Positions 1 to 8,802 are shown, counted from the first letter of the stretch. The stretch is 64,000 bases of DNA from Candidatus Peribacteria bacterium RIFCSPHIGHO2_02_FULL_49_16 (GCA_001788955.1 MFXT01000023.1:62001-126000), one strand, 5' to 3'. Made by a program: numbers and translations. The notes: generated from the sequence alone by a model not told the origin.

Positions 1-369
1 GCAGCAGGACACACGATACGCGTATTCGATCCAGTTGCGATGGAGAATGCAAAAAAAATCTTTGGAGATGGAATCACATACAATTCATCCCCAATGGAAG
101 CTGCACAAGGAGCCGATACGGTCATCCTCCTCACAGAATGGGATGTCTTTCGCGGCATTCATCTGCAGGAACTCAAAAGCACTTTAAAAGGGAATCACCT
201 CTTTGACGGCCGAAATGTCTATGAACTGCGAGAAGTTACAAAAGCAGGACTGACCTATCACGGCATCGGCATTGGCCCGGACCACTGCTACACTACGTCC
301 ATATTCCCTTCGTCACATGAACGATCAATCGAATCAGAACCTATCGATATAAAACGAATTGATCATTGA
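1..369 (+). CDS. UDP-glucose 6-dehydrogenase, C-terminal part (cut by window edge)
   Basis: The frame is open from base 1 and ends at TGA 367-369, giving the last 122 residues. The segments ADTVILLTEWDVFRG and LFDGRNVYE are the hallmark of the C-terminal UDP-binding domain of the UDP-glucose/GDP-mannose dehydrogenase family. The full enzyme, usually about 440 residues, oxidises UDP-glucose to UDP-glucuronate with two NAD+. The catalytic cysteine lies upstream of the window. A tail of roughly 30 residues follows the conserved domain. The next gene, a UDP-glucuronate 4-epimerase-like protein, starts 17 bases later, so the two probably form a UDP-glucuronate to UDP-galacturonate step pair. The truncation is due only to the window edge. 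Confidence 0.9.
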   Translation, partial: AAGHTIRVFDPVAMENAKKIFGDGITYNSSPMEAAQGADTVILLTEWDVFRGIHLQELKSTLKGNHLFDGRNVYELREVTKAGLTYHGIGIGPDHCYTTSIFPSSHERSIESEPIDIKRIDH

Positions 370-386
370 CAATTTTCTCATCATGC

Positions 387-1388
387 ATGTCTCTTTCCGT
401 CCTCATTACCGGTAGTGCCGGCTTCATTGGATTTCATACAGTCAAAGCGCTCTTGGCGCGTGGGGATATGGTGATTGGCCTCGACAACTTCAATTCCTAT
501 TACGACGCAACCTTGAAAGAGAGGCGCAATGAGGTCCTCGAGAAATACGAAAACTTCACGTGTATTCGCGGTGATATCAAAGACACAGCAAAGCTGCAAG
601 AAGCATTCAGTCTTCTAATAAAACCCTCCCCCTGCCCCCTCCCTAAAGGGAGGGGTGCAATGGAAACTCGCGTCTGTCATCTCGCCGCGCAAGCCGGCGT
701 TCGCCACTCCATCGAACATCCCGACGAATTCATTCAAGATAATATCGTCGGATTCCATAACGTCATCGACGCTGCGCGAAAAAATGACATCGATGGTTTT
801 GTCTATGCTTCCACAAGTGCCGTGTATGGCGATAACGCCAAGACTCTCTTTAGCGAAGAAGATAAAACCGATGATCAGGCATCACTGTATGGCATGACCA
901 AGAAAGCCAATGAGCTTGAAGCGCGCGTGTATCACAAGCGCTATGGAATGTATGTTACAGGCCTGCGTTTCTTCACGGTGTACGGCACATGGGGACGGCC
1001 CGATATGGCGCTCTTTCTCTTCACGGATTGGATTTTGAAAAACCAACCGCTCCAGATTTTCGGGAAGGGAAAAATGCGCCGCGACTGGACATGCGTCGAC
1101 GACATCGTTTCCGGCATTATTTCTGCTCTGGATAAAAACTACGCGTGCGAAATCTTCAATCTCGGCGGCGGCCATACCGAAGAGCTTATGGATTTCGTAA
1201 CCATGATCGAAAAATGCTGCGGTAAGGAAGGGGAAAAGAATTTCCTCTCCATGCAACCCGGCGATGTTGTACAAACATCAGCCGATATTTCCAAAGCACG
1301 AAAAATGCTGGAATATGAACCGAAGACGCGAATACAAGAAGGTATTCCGAAATTTGTGGAATGGTATCGGAAGTATTACGGACTATAA
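387..1388 (+). CDS. NAD-dependent epimerase, UDP-glucuronate 4-epimerase-like
   Basis: Extended short-chain dehydrogenase of 333 residues. It has the NAD-binding glycine motif TGSAGFIG at residues 8-15, HLAAQAGVRHSIEHP, the catalytic YASTSAVYG stretch near residues 140-148 and YGMTK (Tyr168, Lys172). LRFFTVYGTWGRPDMALF is typical of UDP-glucuronate 4-epimerases, which make UDP-galacturonate. I chose ATG 387 because the Rossmann strand begins directly after it; an in-frame TTG at 366 would overlap the upstream gene. Residues 78-92 (IKPSPCPLPKGRGAM) come from a GC-rich hairpin repeat and have no counterpart in the family; they fall in a loop just before the HLAAQ strand, so the fold may survive. 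Exact substrate is inferred from motifs and the neighbour. Confidence 0.85.
   Translation: MSLSVLITGSAGFIGFHTVKALLARGDMVIGLDNFNSYYDATLKERRNEVLEKYENFTCIRGDIKDTAKLQEAFSLLIKPSPCPLPKGRGAMETRVCHLAAQAGVRHSIEHPDEFIQDNIVGFHNVIDAARKNDIDGFVYASTSAVYGDNAKTLFSEEDKTDDQASLYGMTKKANELEARVYHKRYGMYVTGLRFFTVYGTWGRPDMALFLFTDWILKNQPLQIFGKGKMRRDWTCVDDIVSGIISALDKNYACEIFNLGGGHTEELMDFVTMIEKCCGKEGEKNFLSMQPGDVVQTSADISKARKMLEYEPKTRIQEGIPKFVEWYRKYYGL
619..660 (+). repeat. GC-rich hairpin repeat inserted in frame in the epimerase gene
   Basis: CCCCTCCC (636-643) and GGGAGGGG (648-655) form a perfect 8-bp stem around a TAAA loop, preceded by an extra C-rich run. The element is read as SPCPLPKGRG. This amino-acid string is a familiar product of small interspersed repeats in bacterial genes. 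A related but imperfect copy lies at 58774-58819 inside another gene. Confidence 0.8.
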
Positions 1389-1393
1389 GGCGA

Positions 1394-1399
1394 TATAAT
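1394..1399 (+). promoter_or_regulatory. -10 box TATAAT before the FAD oxidoreductase gene
   Basis: Perfect consensus TATAAT ends 11 bases before ATG 1411, in the 22-bp gap after the epimerase gene. Transcription would begin within a few bases of the start codon, leaving almost no leader. Confidence 0.55.
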
Positions 1400-1410
1400 C
1401 ATATGCACGT

Positions 1411-2937
1411 ATGAATCATCCAAAAGTCAATAATACTCTGATACTCGGGGCTGGACCGGCAGGCATGGCAGCGGCCATGGAACTCCATAAAGCACGGCAT
1501 CATGTCCATGTGGTGGAAAAAGACATACAGGTAGGAGGTCTGGCAAAAACGCTGACCTACGAAGAAGACGGAAATGTCTTTCGCACGGATATCGGCCCAC
1601 ACCGATTCTACAGCAAAAACCCATACCTGTACGCATTCATTGCAGATCTCCTGCACGAGAAGTGGCAACAAGTTCCCCGCTGCACACGGTTTTATATTGG
1701 CGGAATATTCTATCACTACCCCATCCGCTTCACAGATGTCCTGAAAAAGATCGGTCTTTGGAATGCCTGTTGTATTCTGCACAATTATCTCTATGAGCGT
1801 GCACGAAAATGCATATGTCCACGAACACTGAACTCATTTGAAGACTATGTCGTGTCTACATTCGGTCGCAGATTGGCAGAATTTAATATGCTCAATTATA
1901 CCGAGAAGATTTGGGGAGTACCCTGTAATCAGATTAGTATTGATTGGGCAAAACAACGCATCGGAAATCTCAGTGTCATCGCCGCTATCAAAAAAATGTT
2001 CATCAAGTGCGGTGGACCCAAGTCCCTTGTCGATATATTCTACTATCCTTCACACGGAACGGGTCTCATCTACGAAGCCATCAAAAACAAACTCCTTGCA
2101 GGCGGACACCAACTCTCGCTTCAGAGCGAGCCTGTTGTCATCCACCACGAAAATAACGCCATTACAAGTGTCACCATCAACACTCCGCAAGGAGAACAGA
2201 CACTGTATCCGGCCTACGTGGTCAACTCCATTCCCATCACACGCTGCATACAACTCTTCTCACCCCCTCCACCACAGAACGTCATTCGTGCTGCACAGTC
2301 CCTGCGTTTTCGTTCACAAGTGTACCTTTTCCTTACGGTCAACAAGCCATCTATCAGTAAAGATAACTGGATCTATTTCCCTGACAAAGAAATCCCTTTC
2401 GGACGTATCAGTGAAATGCGCAACTTCAGCTCGCATATGTGTCCCGACGGCATGACTTCTCTCTTCGTGGAATTCTTCTGCTTCAAGGGAGATGAAATCT
2501 GGAATGCATCAAAAGAAGAGCTTTTCGAAATGTCCATCAGTACATTCGAAAAGATGAACTTTTTTATGCGACAGGATGTTCGCAATATCTATCTTCTGAA
2601 AAAAGAGCATGTGTACCCTATCTACGACCTGGATTACGCAGAACATGTACAAACAGTTTTAGAATGGACAGACAGCTTTTCCAACTTCTATACCATCGGA
2701 CGCCCGGGACGCTTTCGCTACACCAACCAGGACCACTCACTTGAAATGGGAATTCACGCGGCAGCATGCATCTTAAACAAAAAGAAGTGGCAATATACGT
2801 TTGGAAAAGAGGATGAATACTTCGAACAGGGATATGTCCCGAAAACAGTTACAAATGAGGAATCCACACCTCCACAGGGAGACCGGGAACACGTTGCCAC
2901 GAGTCCGGTATCCGGTTACAGGGATTCAAACAGATAA
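1411..2937 (+). CDS. NAD(P)/FAD-dependent oxidoreductase, protoporphyrinogen-oxidase/UDP-galactopyranose-mutase-like fold
   Basis: Protein of 508 residues with the N-terminal dinucleotide-binding motif ILGAGPAGMAAAMEL (about residues 11-25), GGLAKT after the second strand, GPHRFYSK, and the C-terminal FAD-contact segment YTNQDHSLEMGIHAA. It is a paralogue of the minus-strand gene at 6759-8324: both carry G(P/G)HRF(Y/F)SK, YTEK(I/V)WGV, DW(A/G)(K/A)QRI and Y(T/N)NQDHS at matching places. Such proteins recur in polysaccharide clusters and are often labelled amine oxidase or UDP-galactopyranose mutase-like; the substrate is unknown. The final 89 bases overlap the 3' end of the convergent membrane-protein gene. 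Confidence 0.8.
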   Translation: MNHPKVNNTLILGAGPAGMAAAMELHKARHHVHVVEKDIQVGGLAKTLTYEEDGNVFRTDIGPHRFYSKNPYLYAFIADLLHEKWQQVPRCTRFYIGGIFYHYPIRFTDVLKKIGLWNACCILHNYLYERARKCICPRTLNSFEDYVVSTFGRRLAEFNMLNYTEKIWGVPCNQISIDWAKQRIGNLSVIAAIKKMFIKCGGPKSLVDIFYYPSHGTGLIYEAIKNKLLAGGHQLSLQSEPVVIHHENNAITSVTINTPQGEQTLYPAYVVNSIPITRCIQLFSPPPPQNVIRAAQSLRFRSQVYLFLTVNKPSISKDNWIYFPDKEIPFGRISEMRNFSSHMCPDGMTSLFVEFFCFKGDEIWNASKEELFEMSISTFEKMNFFMRQDVRNIYLLKKEHVYPIYDLDYAEHVQTVLEWTDSFSNFYTIGRPGRFRYTNQDHSLEMGIHAAACILNKKKWQYTFGKEDEYFEQGYVPKTVTNEESTPPQGDREHVATSPVSGYRDSNR

Positions 2938-4069
2938 CAGCGCCGGCATTCCGCAGAAACTCCGGCCTGTACTTTCGGACCGGCCACGAACTTTCGTACT
3001 GCCACTGATGGCCAAATGACCCATGAATGAGAAGTTCTCCAACAACACCTTTCTGCTCCAAATTATCGAGAACTATCCGTGCCTTACTTGGATACAGCAC
3101 GGGAGGAAGTGCCCAAAATGTGATAGCAGTCACACCAAAAAGTATGATATACGCAGGAAGAAGTGGTAACGTCTGCCATCGTTGCAAAAGGAGAATACCC
3201 CCTCCAACAAAGAGCGGCAGAAAGAAGATGTCGTAGTAGTCACGAAAAGAAATGAAGATGAAGAAACTCACAAGAAAAAGGCTTCCCAAAAACCCCCATT
3301 GACGGTGACGCACCATTCCTGCCAGTCCCAACACAGAAAGAACCATGCTTCCTCCGGTACAAAAAGTACGGAGCAAAAAGTACACCCACCACCAAAGAGG
3401 AATATCGACATTTTCTGTGCCGGCATTGACAAAACTCGCGAGAATGAGAGGATTCGTGAGTGCATAGAGAAAGATAAGTCCTATAGGAATACATCCATAG
3501 GCCACAACTTCAACGAGAGACCGGCGATGAGAAAACAGAAGAAGGAAAACAAGAGGCATGTAGAGCACTGCCTGGTACGCAGTGTAGAGGGATATCAGCC
3601 ATAGGATTCCTATGCAGAAAGCAAACAAAGACTTCTGGTGCCATGCGGGACGAAAGAAGAGCCATACGAGAAGAAGACCCTGCACTGCAGTCAGTGGAGC
3701 CATAATGATGGCACCGCCCCACAGCACCGTACCTGCAGAAAAAAGCCATCCTGCACACAGAAATAACTGAAACCGTCGGGGAAGCGTCCTCGTCGTGTCC
3801 CATACAAACCACACCGCATGCACAAGAAGTGATGCGAACAGAATCCGCCACAGCCATTCCTGAACTATCCACCCATCAGAAAGGTGGAGTACCCATCGCA
3901 CAAGAGGAGGTTGAGGGTACGGAATGTTGAGTAAGTATTTCGCCTCATCCGTCCGGACACCGCCAATGGACTGCACCCATGCGAGCAAAAATGCGTAAAT
4001 CTGAAGGCCAAGAGTTACAAGGAAGTAACTATGTACACGTTTGTAATGCACCGGGGTAGGAAAGTTCAT
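2849..4069 (-). CDS. Polytopic membrane protein, GT39-like (GT-C) glycosyltransferase
   Basis: About 406 residues with roughly eight to ten hydrophobic segments. The first extracytoplasmic loop, VRTDEAKYLLNIPYPQPPLVRW, has the acidic DEA and PPL features of dolichyl-phosphate-mannose protein mannosyltransferase (GT39) relatives, which transfer sugars from polyprenyl phosphate outside the membrane. ATG 4069 gives MNFPTPVHYKR before the first membrane segment; ATG 4084 is an alternative five codons earlier. The start overlaps the upstream polyprenol-sugar synthase gene by 41 bases, which suits a donor-making and donor-using pair. A soluble C-terminal domain of about 70 residues ends inside the convergent oxidoreductase gene. 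Acceptor and sugar cannot be read from sequence. Confidence 0.75.
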   Translation of the reverse strand: MNFPTPVHYKRVHSYFLVTLGLQIYAFLLAWVQSIGGVRTDEAKYLLNIPYPQPPLVRWVLHLSDGWIVQEWLWRILFASLLVHAVWFVWDTTRTLPRRFQLFLCAGWLFSAGTVLWGGAIIMAPLTAVQGLLLVWLFFRPAWHQKSLFAFCIGILWLISLYTAYQAVLYMPLVFLLLFSHRRSLVEVVAYGCIPIGLIFLYALTNPLILASFVNAGTENVDIPLWWWVYFLLRTFCTGGSMVLSVLGLAGMVRHRQWGFLGSLFLVSFFIFISFRDYYDIFFLPLFVGGGILLLQRWQTLPLLPAYIILFGVTAITFWALPPVLYPSKARIVLDNLEQKGVVGELLIHGSFGHQWQYESSWPVRKYRPEFLRNAGAVICLNPCNRIPDSWQRVPGLPVEVWIPHL

Positions 4070-5003
4070 AACACTGAATAGCATCCTCTCCCCGCCCGTG
4101 ACGTCGGTGGAGGACACGAAAACCACTTTTGTACACTTCCTGGAACAGGATATCCGACATAAGCCAGCCTTGCTCCTTAGTAAGGCTCTCAACAGAGAGC
4201 CGCACCTGCTGACGCAGATCCGCATCCAAATACAGGAATCGCAAATTCCATGCGCGGACGCCGAGCAAAAGAACCAGGATTGCACTGAAACAAACAAAGA
4301 CAACAAGCCATCTATTCCGCCTCCAGAGCAATGAAAGAATGTGTATAAAGAACTGCATCTGAACGCATGCATTGAGTTTGCTTGCTCCCCGTTCACGTAA
4401 CCGAAAGATCAGGGGTATTTCCTGCACGCGTGCACTGCGTGGAATTGTTCCAAGGATTTCCAACAAAATTTTAAATCCTCGCGGACGAAGCTTGTCACGA
4501 ATATCGGTAAAGACGGACCGAGATACGGCGAAGTATCCACTCATCGGATCACGTACGCGGTTCGTGCACACAAGCCATGCACATGCCGTGGCAACAAAAC
4601 TCGCAACATGTCGCGCCTGTGCCCATCCTTCGACACTGCCTCCGGACACATACCGGGAACCAATGGCTACGGTGACGCCTGACCGAATAGCCGCATAGAG
4701 CCGTGGCAGAATCATAGGATCGTGCTGGCCGTCGCTATCCATTACCGCAAGTACATCCCCTTTCGCCACAGAGAACCCCTCGACCACCGCAGAAGATAGT
4801 CCCCGTCGGCCAATCCGCCGAAGAGTCCGTACATACAGGCGATCTTCGGAGAGCGTTTCGGCGAGCTCCCACGTTCTATCCGGGGAATCGTCATCTACAA
4901 TGATCACTTCAAAGGGGATATCCTGCAGGGCAGTATCGATTTCTTCGAGAAGCCCTTGCAGGTTCTCCGATTCGTTGAATGTGGGCAAAACAAGCGAAAG
5001 CAT
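4029..5003 (-). CDS. Glycosyltransferase family 2, polyprenol-phosphate sugar synthase-like, with C-terminal extracytoplasmic tail
   Basis: A DPM1-like GT2 domain fills residues 1 to about 225: MLSLVLPTFNES, VDDDSPDRTWELAE, VMDSDGQHDP (the DxD-type metal site) and DPMSGYFAV. It should attach a sugar to polyprenyl phosphate on the cytoplasmic face. Unusually, one membrane segment follows (WLVVFVCFSAILVLLLGV), then about 75 soluble residues that would lie outside the cell; I recognise no domain there. Common relatives end after the catalytic domain or have GtrA-type membrane segments. ATG 5003 is supported by a TATACT box six bases upstream. The gene overlaps the start of its GT-C partner. Confidence 0.85.
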   Translation of the reverse strand: MLSLVLPTFNESENLQGLLEEIDTALQDIPFEVIIVDDDSPDRTWELAETLSEDRLYVRTLRRIGRRGLSSAVVEGFSVAKGDVLAVMDSDGQHDPMILPRLYAAIRSGVTVAIGSRYVSGGSVEGWAQARHVASFVATACAWLVCTNRVRDPMSGYFAVSRSVFTDIRDKLRPRGFKILLEILGTIPRSARVQEIPLIFRLRERGASKLNACVQMQFFIHILSLLWRRNRWLVVFVCFSAILVLLLGVRAWNLRFLYLDADLRQQVRLSVESLTKEQGWLMSDILFQEVYKSGFRVLHRRHGRGEDAIQCYELSYPGALQTCT

Positions 5004-5009
5004 GAAAAT

Positions 5010-5015
5010 AGTATA
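5010..5015 (-). promoter_or_regulatory. -10 TATACT, leaderless promoter of the GT2 gene
   Basis: TATACT on the minus strand ends six bases before ATG 5003. With initiation about seven bases past the -10, the transcript starts at or next to the start codon. No clear -35 is seen. Confidence 0.65.
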
Positions 5016-5029
5016 TCCTAGCCCCAACC

Positions 5030-5059
5030 TTGGCCATATCCCTGGATCATCCCTATACT
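5030..5059 (+). promoter_or_regulatory. Promoter TTGGCC/TATACT, leaderless, for the SDR gene
   Basis: -35 TTGGCC (5030-5035), an 18-bp spacer, and -10 TATACT (5054-5059), which ends eight bases before ATG 5068. It is back to back with the minus-strand promoter in a 64-bp divergent gap. Confidence 0.65.
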
Positions 5060-5067
5060 GCCCTCTC

Positions 5068-6030
5068 ATGCGCATCATTATTACCGGCTCCTCCGGCACC
5101 ATTGGAACCCGCCTCTGCGAAAAACTCCTCGCAGAAGGCCATGACGTCTGTGGTCTCGACTGGGCACCCAACAAATGGAATGCGGATATACAGCGTATTA
5201 CTACAGAAATAGACCTCCGAAATTGGAACCAGATCGATACCGCCAGAAGTGGATTACAGGCAGACCTTCTGATCCACTTGGCAGCCAATGCGCGCGTCTA
5301 CGAACTTGTCGAACACCCTGACCGCGCACGTGACAACGTACTCACAACATTCAATGCTCTCGAACTTGCGAGACAGAATGCCATTCCACGCTTTCTGTTT
5401 GCTTCATCACGTGAAGTATATGGAAATGTACATGCAGAGGTGTACACGGAAGATATGACAAACATTGATGAATGCGAGAGTCCATACACTGCCGGTAAAA
5501 TAGCGGGAGAAGCATTGGTGCAATCTTACCGTCGCTGCTACAACCTTGAGACCATCATCATGCGCTTCAGTAACGTATACGGCATGTATGATGATTCCAA
5601 CCGCGTGATTCCGCTCTTCATACGCCAGGCACAAGCAAACGAACCGATGACAATTTTCGGGAAAGAAAAATTTCTCGACTTCACCTATATCGATGACACG
5701 ATCCAGGGAATTATGCTGTGCATAGAAAAATTTGATGATGCAAAGAGTGAGACATATAACATCGCCTTTGGTGAAGGCAATTCCATTGTGCGACTTGCGG
5801 AGATAGTAAAAGAACAGCTTCGCAGTTCTTCACCCATAGTCATCAGCACAATGCGTACGGGAGAAATCACACGTTATGTTGCAGATAGTACAAAAGCACG
5901 ACGTGCGCTAGGCTATAATCCACAAACACCATTTGATGAAGGAATAAAAAAGACCATTCAATGGTACAGTGAACACCTCTCCCATGATCGATCACTCGCA
6001 GGATCCAAAGCAGGCCAGAGAAGTGTATGA
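5068..6030 (+). CDS. NAD-dependent epimerase/dehydratase (extended SDR)
   Basis: 320 residues. The start MRIIITGSSGTIG carries the glycine-rich NAD motif directly after ATG 5068. Further marks are HLAANARV, FASSREVYG, the catalytic YTAGK pair and MRFSNVYG. The family interconverts or dehydrates nucleotide sugars; motifs are those of GalE-like proteins but do not fix the substrate. The last 16 residues (SHDRSLAGSKAGQRSV) lie beyond the conserved final helix and overlap the start of the next gene by 47 bases, so the two are probably co-translated. It opens a two-gene plus-strand unit with a methyltransferase. Confidence 0.85.
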   Translation: MRIIITGSSGTIGTRLCEKLLAEGHDVCGLDWAPNKWNADIQRITTEIDLRNWNQIDTARSGLQADLLIHLAANARVYELVEHPDRARDNVLTTFNALELARQNAIPRFLFASSREVYGNVHAEVYTEDMTNIDECESPYTAGKIAGEALVQSYRRCYNLETIIMRFSNVYGMYDDSNRVIPLFIRQAQANEPMTIFGKEKFLDFTYIDDTIQGIMLCIEKFDDAKSETYNIAFGEGNSIVRLAEIVKEQLRSSSPIVISTMRTGEITRYVADSTKARRALGYNPQTPFDEGIKKTIQWYSEHLSHDRSLAGSKAGQRSV

Positions 6031-6757
6031 CACGTATTGGGAATCGACCGAAGACTCGTATCCCCACTACCCCACGATTCGTCATCGAAAGAGATTTATC
6101 TTGAAGGAAATACAGAAATTTTTACAATGTCATTCTGAGCCTGCTGAAGGATACACAAGCATTTTCGACTTCGGCTGCGGTGAAGCTTCCCTCCTTACAA
6201 CCATTCAGCAGACATTCCGGATTCCCCAAAAACATCTCGCAGGCAACGATATCTCCGCATTTGCTGTCAAACGTGCACAGCAAAAAATTCCCGAAGGCAC
6301 ATTCTTTCCGAGCGCATTTCCGGCAACAGATCAGAAGTACCATATCATCATCTGCAGTGAAGTCATTGAACACACAACGGAATACCAGAAAATCCTCCGA
6401 TGGATATTTGATCATCTCCGCAAAAATGGGCTTCTCATTCTCACCACCCAATCCGGCCGCATCCATGCATCCGACCGGTACACTCATCATACGCAACATT
6501 TCAAAAAATCCTGTCTCGATGCGCTTCTCAAAAACATCGGTTTTCATATTCAATCGTCACGTCTATGGGGATGGCCCTTTTTCACCGTCCAAAAATATCT
6601 CACCGATGTGAATTTTGATCATGTACGCGACCGGTATCTGGAAGGAAACATCTCTCCGTCTAAAAAACGTATTTTTAACGCGGCATACGCTTCTTATCAT
6701 CTGCACGATCTCATTCCCTTTGGGCCGCAGATCTATAGCACCGCCAAGAAAACATAA
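5984..6757 (+). CDS. Class I SAM-dependent methyltransferase
   Basis: About 257 residues with SAM motif I as FDFGCGEASLL, then GNDIS for the ribose-binding acidic strand and IICSEVIEHT for motif IV, the pattern of Methyltransf_11/23 proteins acting on sugars or small molecules. I prefer ATG 5984 (MIDHSQDPKQ); ATG 5969 is also in frame. The segment CHSEPAEG near residue 50, just before motif I, is encoded by an interspersed repeat (6129-6151). The stop lies one base from the stop of the convergent FAD oxidoreductase gene. Substrate unknown. Confidence 0.8.
   Translation: MIDHSQDPKQAREVYDTYWESTEDSYPHYPTIRHRKRFILKEIQKFLQCHSEPAEGYTSIFDFGCGEASLLTTIQQTFRIPQKHLAGNDISAFAVKRAQQKIPEGTFFPSAFPATDQKYHIIICSEVIEHTTEYQKILRWIFDHLRKNGLLILTTQSGRIHASDRYTHHTQHFKKSCLDALLKNIGFHIQSSRLWGWPFFTVQKYLTDVNFDHVRDRYLEGNISPSKKRIFNAAYASYHLHDLIPFGPQIYSTAKKT
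6129..6151 (+). repeat. GTCATTCTGAGC-type interspersed repeat within the methyltransferase gene
   Basis: GTCATTCTGAGC followed by CTGCTGAAGGA matches the consensus GTCATYCTGAGC-(6 nt)-GAAGGA. A second copy, in opposite use, lies at 29396-29423. It is read in frame as CHSEPAEG. Confidence 0.7.
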
Positions 6758-6758
6758 G

Positions 6759-8324
6759 CTATTTTTTCTCTTCGTGATATGTACGCTCCGTATTCACTTC
6801 CCAGAGGTTTGAATCGTCGATGCGGCCTTCGACGATATTGTCGACAGCCGTCATTGCCGTGAGCATGCTGTGATCCTGATTGTTATAACGATGCATACCG
6901 TTACGGCCAATAAGGAACATATTAGGAATTGTTCTGACATAATCACGAATGACATCCATACGATCGTACGTGCCAAAGTATGCAGGATACGTTTTTGGCA
7001 TACGTAGTACACATCCATCAATCACATCCGCACGGTCAATAAAACCGATCTTTTCCATTTCCGCGATACCAAGTTCCTTCATCTCTTCATCCGACAAATT
7101 CCAAATTTTATCTCCTTCATCCACAAAATACTCGAGGCCAATCCATGTCATACCCTTTTCCTTCACAAGATACGGACTCCAATTATTGAACACCTGCACG
7201 CGCCCCACTTTCACATCTCCTTCCTGCACATACACCCAGTTATCGGGAATCGTTTGTTTCGGCTCTTTCTTTCCCTCCGTCACATGTAATTTCGTCAGTA
7301 AAAGTCCCACGGTAATAAAATCACGATAGATCAGTCCATTTGCAACGTTGCGCACATCTTCCGGCGGCTGCGGCTCGATCATCCCCATCAAATGCTTAAT
7401 CGGCATCGTGGAAAAGAAGTAGTCACACTTCATGCTACGCTCTTCTCCCGTATGCATATCTTTCATGGTGACAGACACAACCGTCTCACCTTCAAGCCGC
7501 ACGCTAGAAATCACTGTATGCATGTGTATCTCTCCTCCCATGTCAGTAATCTTCCTTGCCACCACTTCCCACATCTGCCCAGGACCAAGTTTTGGATAAT
7601 AGAAACGTGTGATGAGACTCGTTTCACGTTCCTGCTGTGATTTTTGAAAATCACTGCTTAAAAGATCTTTGATCGCATGAGAGACGGCACGCTTCAATGA
7701 CAATCCTTTGATGCGCTGCGCGCCCCAATCCGCTTTGATCTCGCTGCACTTCACTCCCCATACTTTCTCCGTGTAATCGCGAAAAAATGTTTCATAGAGC
7801 CTATGACCGAAACGATTGATAAAAAACGCGTCGAGATATGTTTCATCCTTCACGGGAAAAATCTGTGATTGTATATAACTCAAACCAATGAGAAAGGTAT
7901 TCCACAATCCCAGACGATTTGCCACCGTAAGCGTAATCGCAATCGGATAGGGGAAAAAATGACGACGGTAGAAAATTCTGGAGAGCCTCGGCCGCTGCAA
8001 CATGACAAGATCGTCCATCTCCGGATTTGGCCCTTCTTTTGCATATTCAATCTCATGCTCTTTTTCGTGCGTATCTGAAGCCGGTGCTCCTTGTAGAGGT
8101 AAGATGTCAAACCACCAATCCATCACACGTGCACTTTTACTAAAAAAACGATGACCGCCGATATCGATGCGGTTCCCTTTGTAATTGTACGTCTGCGCAA
8201 TGCCACCGATGGCATCCGTCGCTTCGCATACGATCGGATGAATATCCGTGCGTTTGAGAAACTCATACGCGGCTGTCAGCCCCGCAGGACCTGCTCCGGC
8301 AATAACGGCAATTTTTTGTGACAC
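6759..8324 (-). CDS. NAD(P)/FAD-dependent oxidoreductase, paralogue of the 1411-2937 gene
   Basis: 521 residues. The N-terminus has the FAD-binding motif [17 protein letters not shown], then [24 protein letters not shown], and the C-terminal [12 protein letters not shown]. The start is GTG 8324, chosen because a TACAAT box lies six bases upstream and the Rossmann strand begins at residue 5. It belongs to the same superfamily as protoporphyrinogen oxidase and UDP-galactopyranose mutase; an oxidase or mutase role on a sugar or lipid-linked sugar is inferred only from the cluster. It is transcribed alone, convergent with the methyltransferase gene. Confidence 0.8.
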   Translation of the reverse strand: MSQKIAVIAGAGPAGLTAAYEFLKRTDIHPIVCEATDAIGGIAQTYNYKGNRIDIGGHRFFSKSARVMDWWFDILPLQGAPASDTHEKEHEIEYAKEGPNPEMDDLVMLQRPRLSRIFYRRHFFPYPIAITLTVANRLGLWNTFLIGLSYIQSQIFPVKDETYLDAFFINRFGHRLYETFFRDYTEKVWGVKCSEIKADWGAQRIKGLSLKRAVSHAIKDLLSSDFQKSQQERETSLITRFYYPKLGPGQMWEVVARKITDMGGEIHMHTVISSVRLEGETVVSVTMKDMHTGEERSMKCDYFFSTMPIKHLMGMIEPQPPEDVRNVANGLIYRDFITVGLLLTKLHVTEGKKEPKQTIPDNWVYVQEGDVKVGRVQVFNNWSPYLVKEKGMTWIGLEYFVDEGDKIWNLSDEEMKELGIAEMEKIGFIDRADVIDGCVLRMPKTYPAYFGTYDRMDVIRDYVRTIPNMFLIGRNGMHRYNNQDHSMLTAMTAVDNIVEGRIDDSNLWEVNTERTYHEEKK

Positions 8325-8330
8325 ACACGA

Positions 8331-8336
8331 ATTGTA
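8331..8336 (-). promoter_or_regulatory. -10 TACAAT, leaderless promoter with GTG start
   Basis: TACAAT on the minus strand ends six bases before GTG 8324. The placement is the same as at ATG genes in the window, which supports the GTG start. Confidence 0.6.
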
Positions 8337-8367
8337 GCTACTGCAAAGGAAAAATGAAAAATCATCA

Positions 8368-8802
8368 TCAAATTGCTCCTACATCCAAATTCTCTTGTCT
8401 CTTAAACACGAATCCATGCGATAATGAATAATTCCAAAAGGCGAGAATGGCTATTGCAAGCGCTTTTGCAAGCATGTATTGCAGGCCAAACCAGTAAAGA
8501 AATGACGCAATCCCCACATTCAAGACAAAGCTCGTTCCATAGACGAGAAGAAATTTCAAAAATTGTGTTCCATGCTTTTTCTCGTGATTTTTGAACGTGA
8601 AATACTTATTGGAAAAGAACACCACGATCAATGCAAAACTCGTTGAGCCGACATATCCGACATACGGAACAACGCCGAGAATCTGTACAAGGATGTAAAG
8701 TGATGAAAAGTCGACAATCGCCCCCGCCCCCCCGCATACCGCAAAACGCATGCCTTGAAAGACATGCATACGAATGAAAGGATGACGCAAGGAAAGATGC
8801 AT
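8368..8802 (-). CDS. GtrA family membrane protein
   Basis: 144 residues and four predicted membrane helices. [20 protein letters not shown] at the N-terminus, [11 protein letters not shown] in the middle and a second half repeating the pattern up to HGFVFKRQ are standard for GtrA-like proteins. These are proposed to flip or channel polyprenyl-phosphate-linked sugars. ATG 8802 lies two bases after the stop of the upstream GDP-mannose dehydratase gene, so the two are one transcription unit. A second GtrA protein lies at 55049-55471. Confidence 0.85.
   Translation of the reverse strand: MHLSLRHPFIRMHVFQGMRFAVCGGAGAIVDFSSLYILVQILGVVPYVGYVGSTSFALIVVFFSNKYFTFKNHEKKHGTQFLKFLLVYGTSFVLNVGIASFLYWFGLQYMLAKALAIAILAFWNYSLSHGFVFKRQENLDVGAI

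Noticed and set aside
1-369. Truncated UDP-glucose dehydrogenase as a pseudogene
   Set aside because: The frame is open to base 1, so the missing part is simply outside the window.
1838-2455. 205-codon alternate frame within the FAD oxidoreductase gene
   Set aside because: Same strand, shifted frame, Ser-rich product without motifs.
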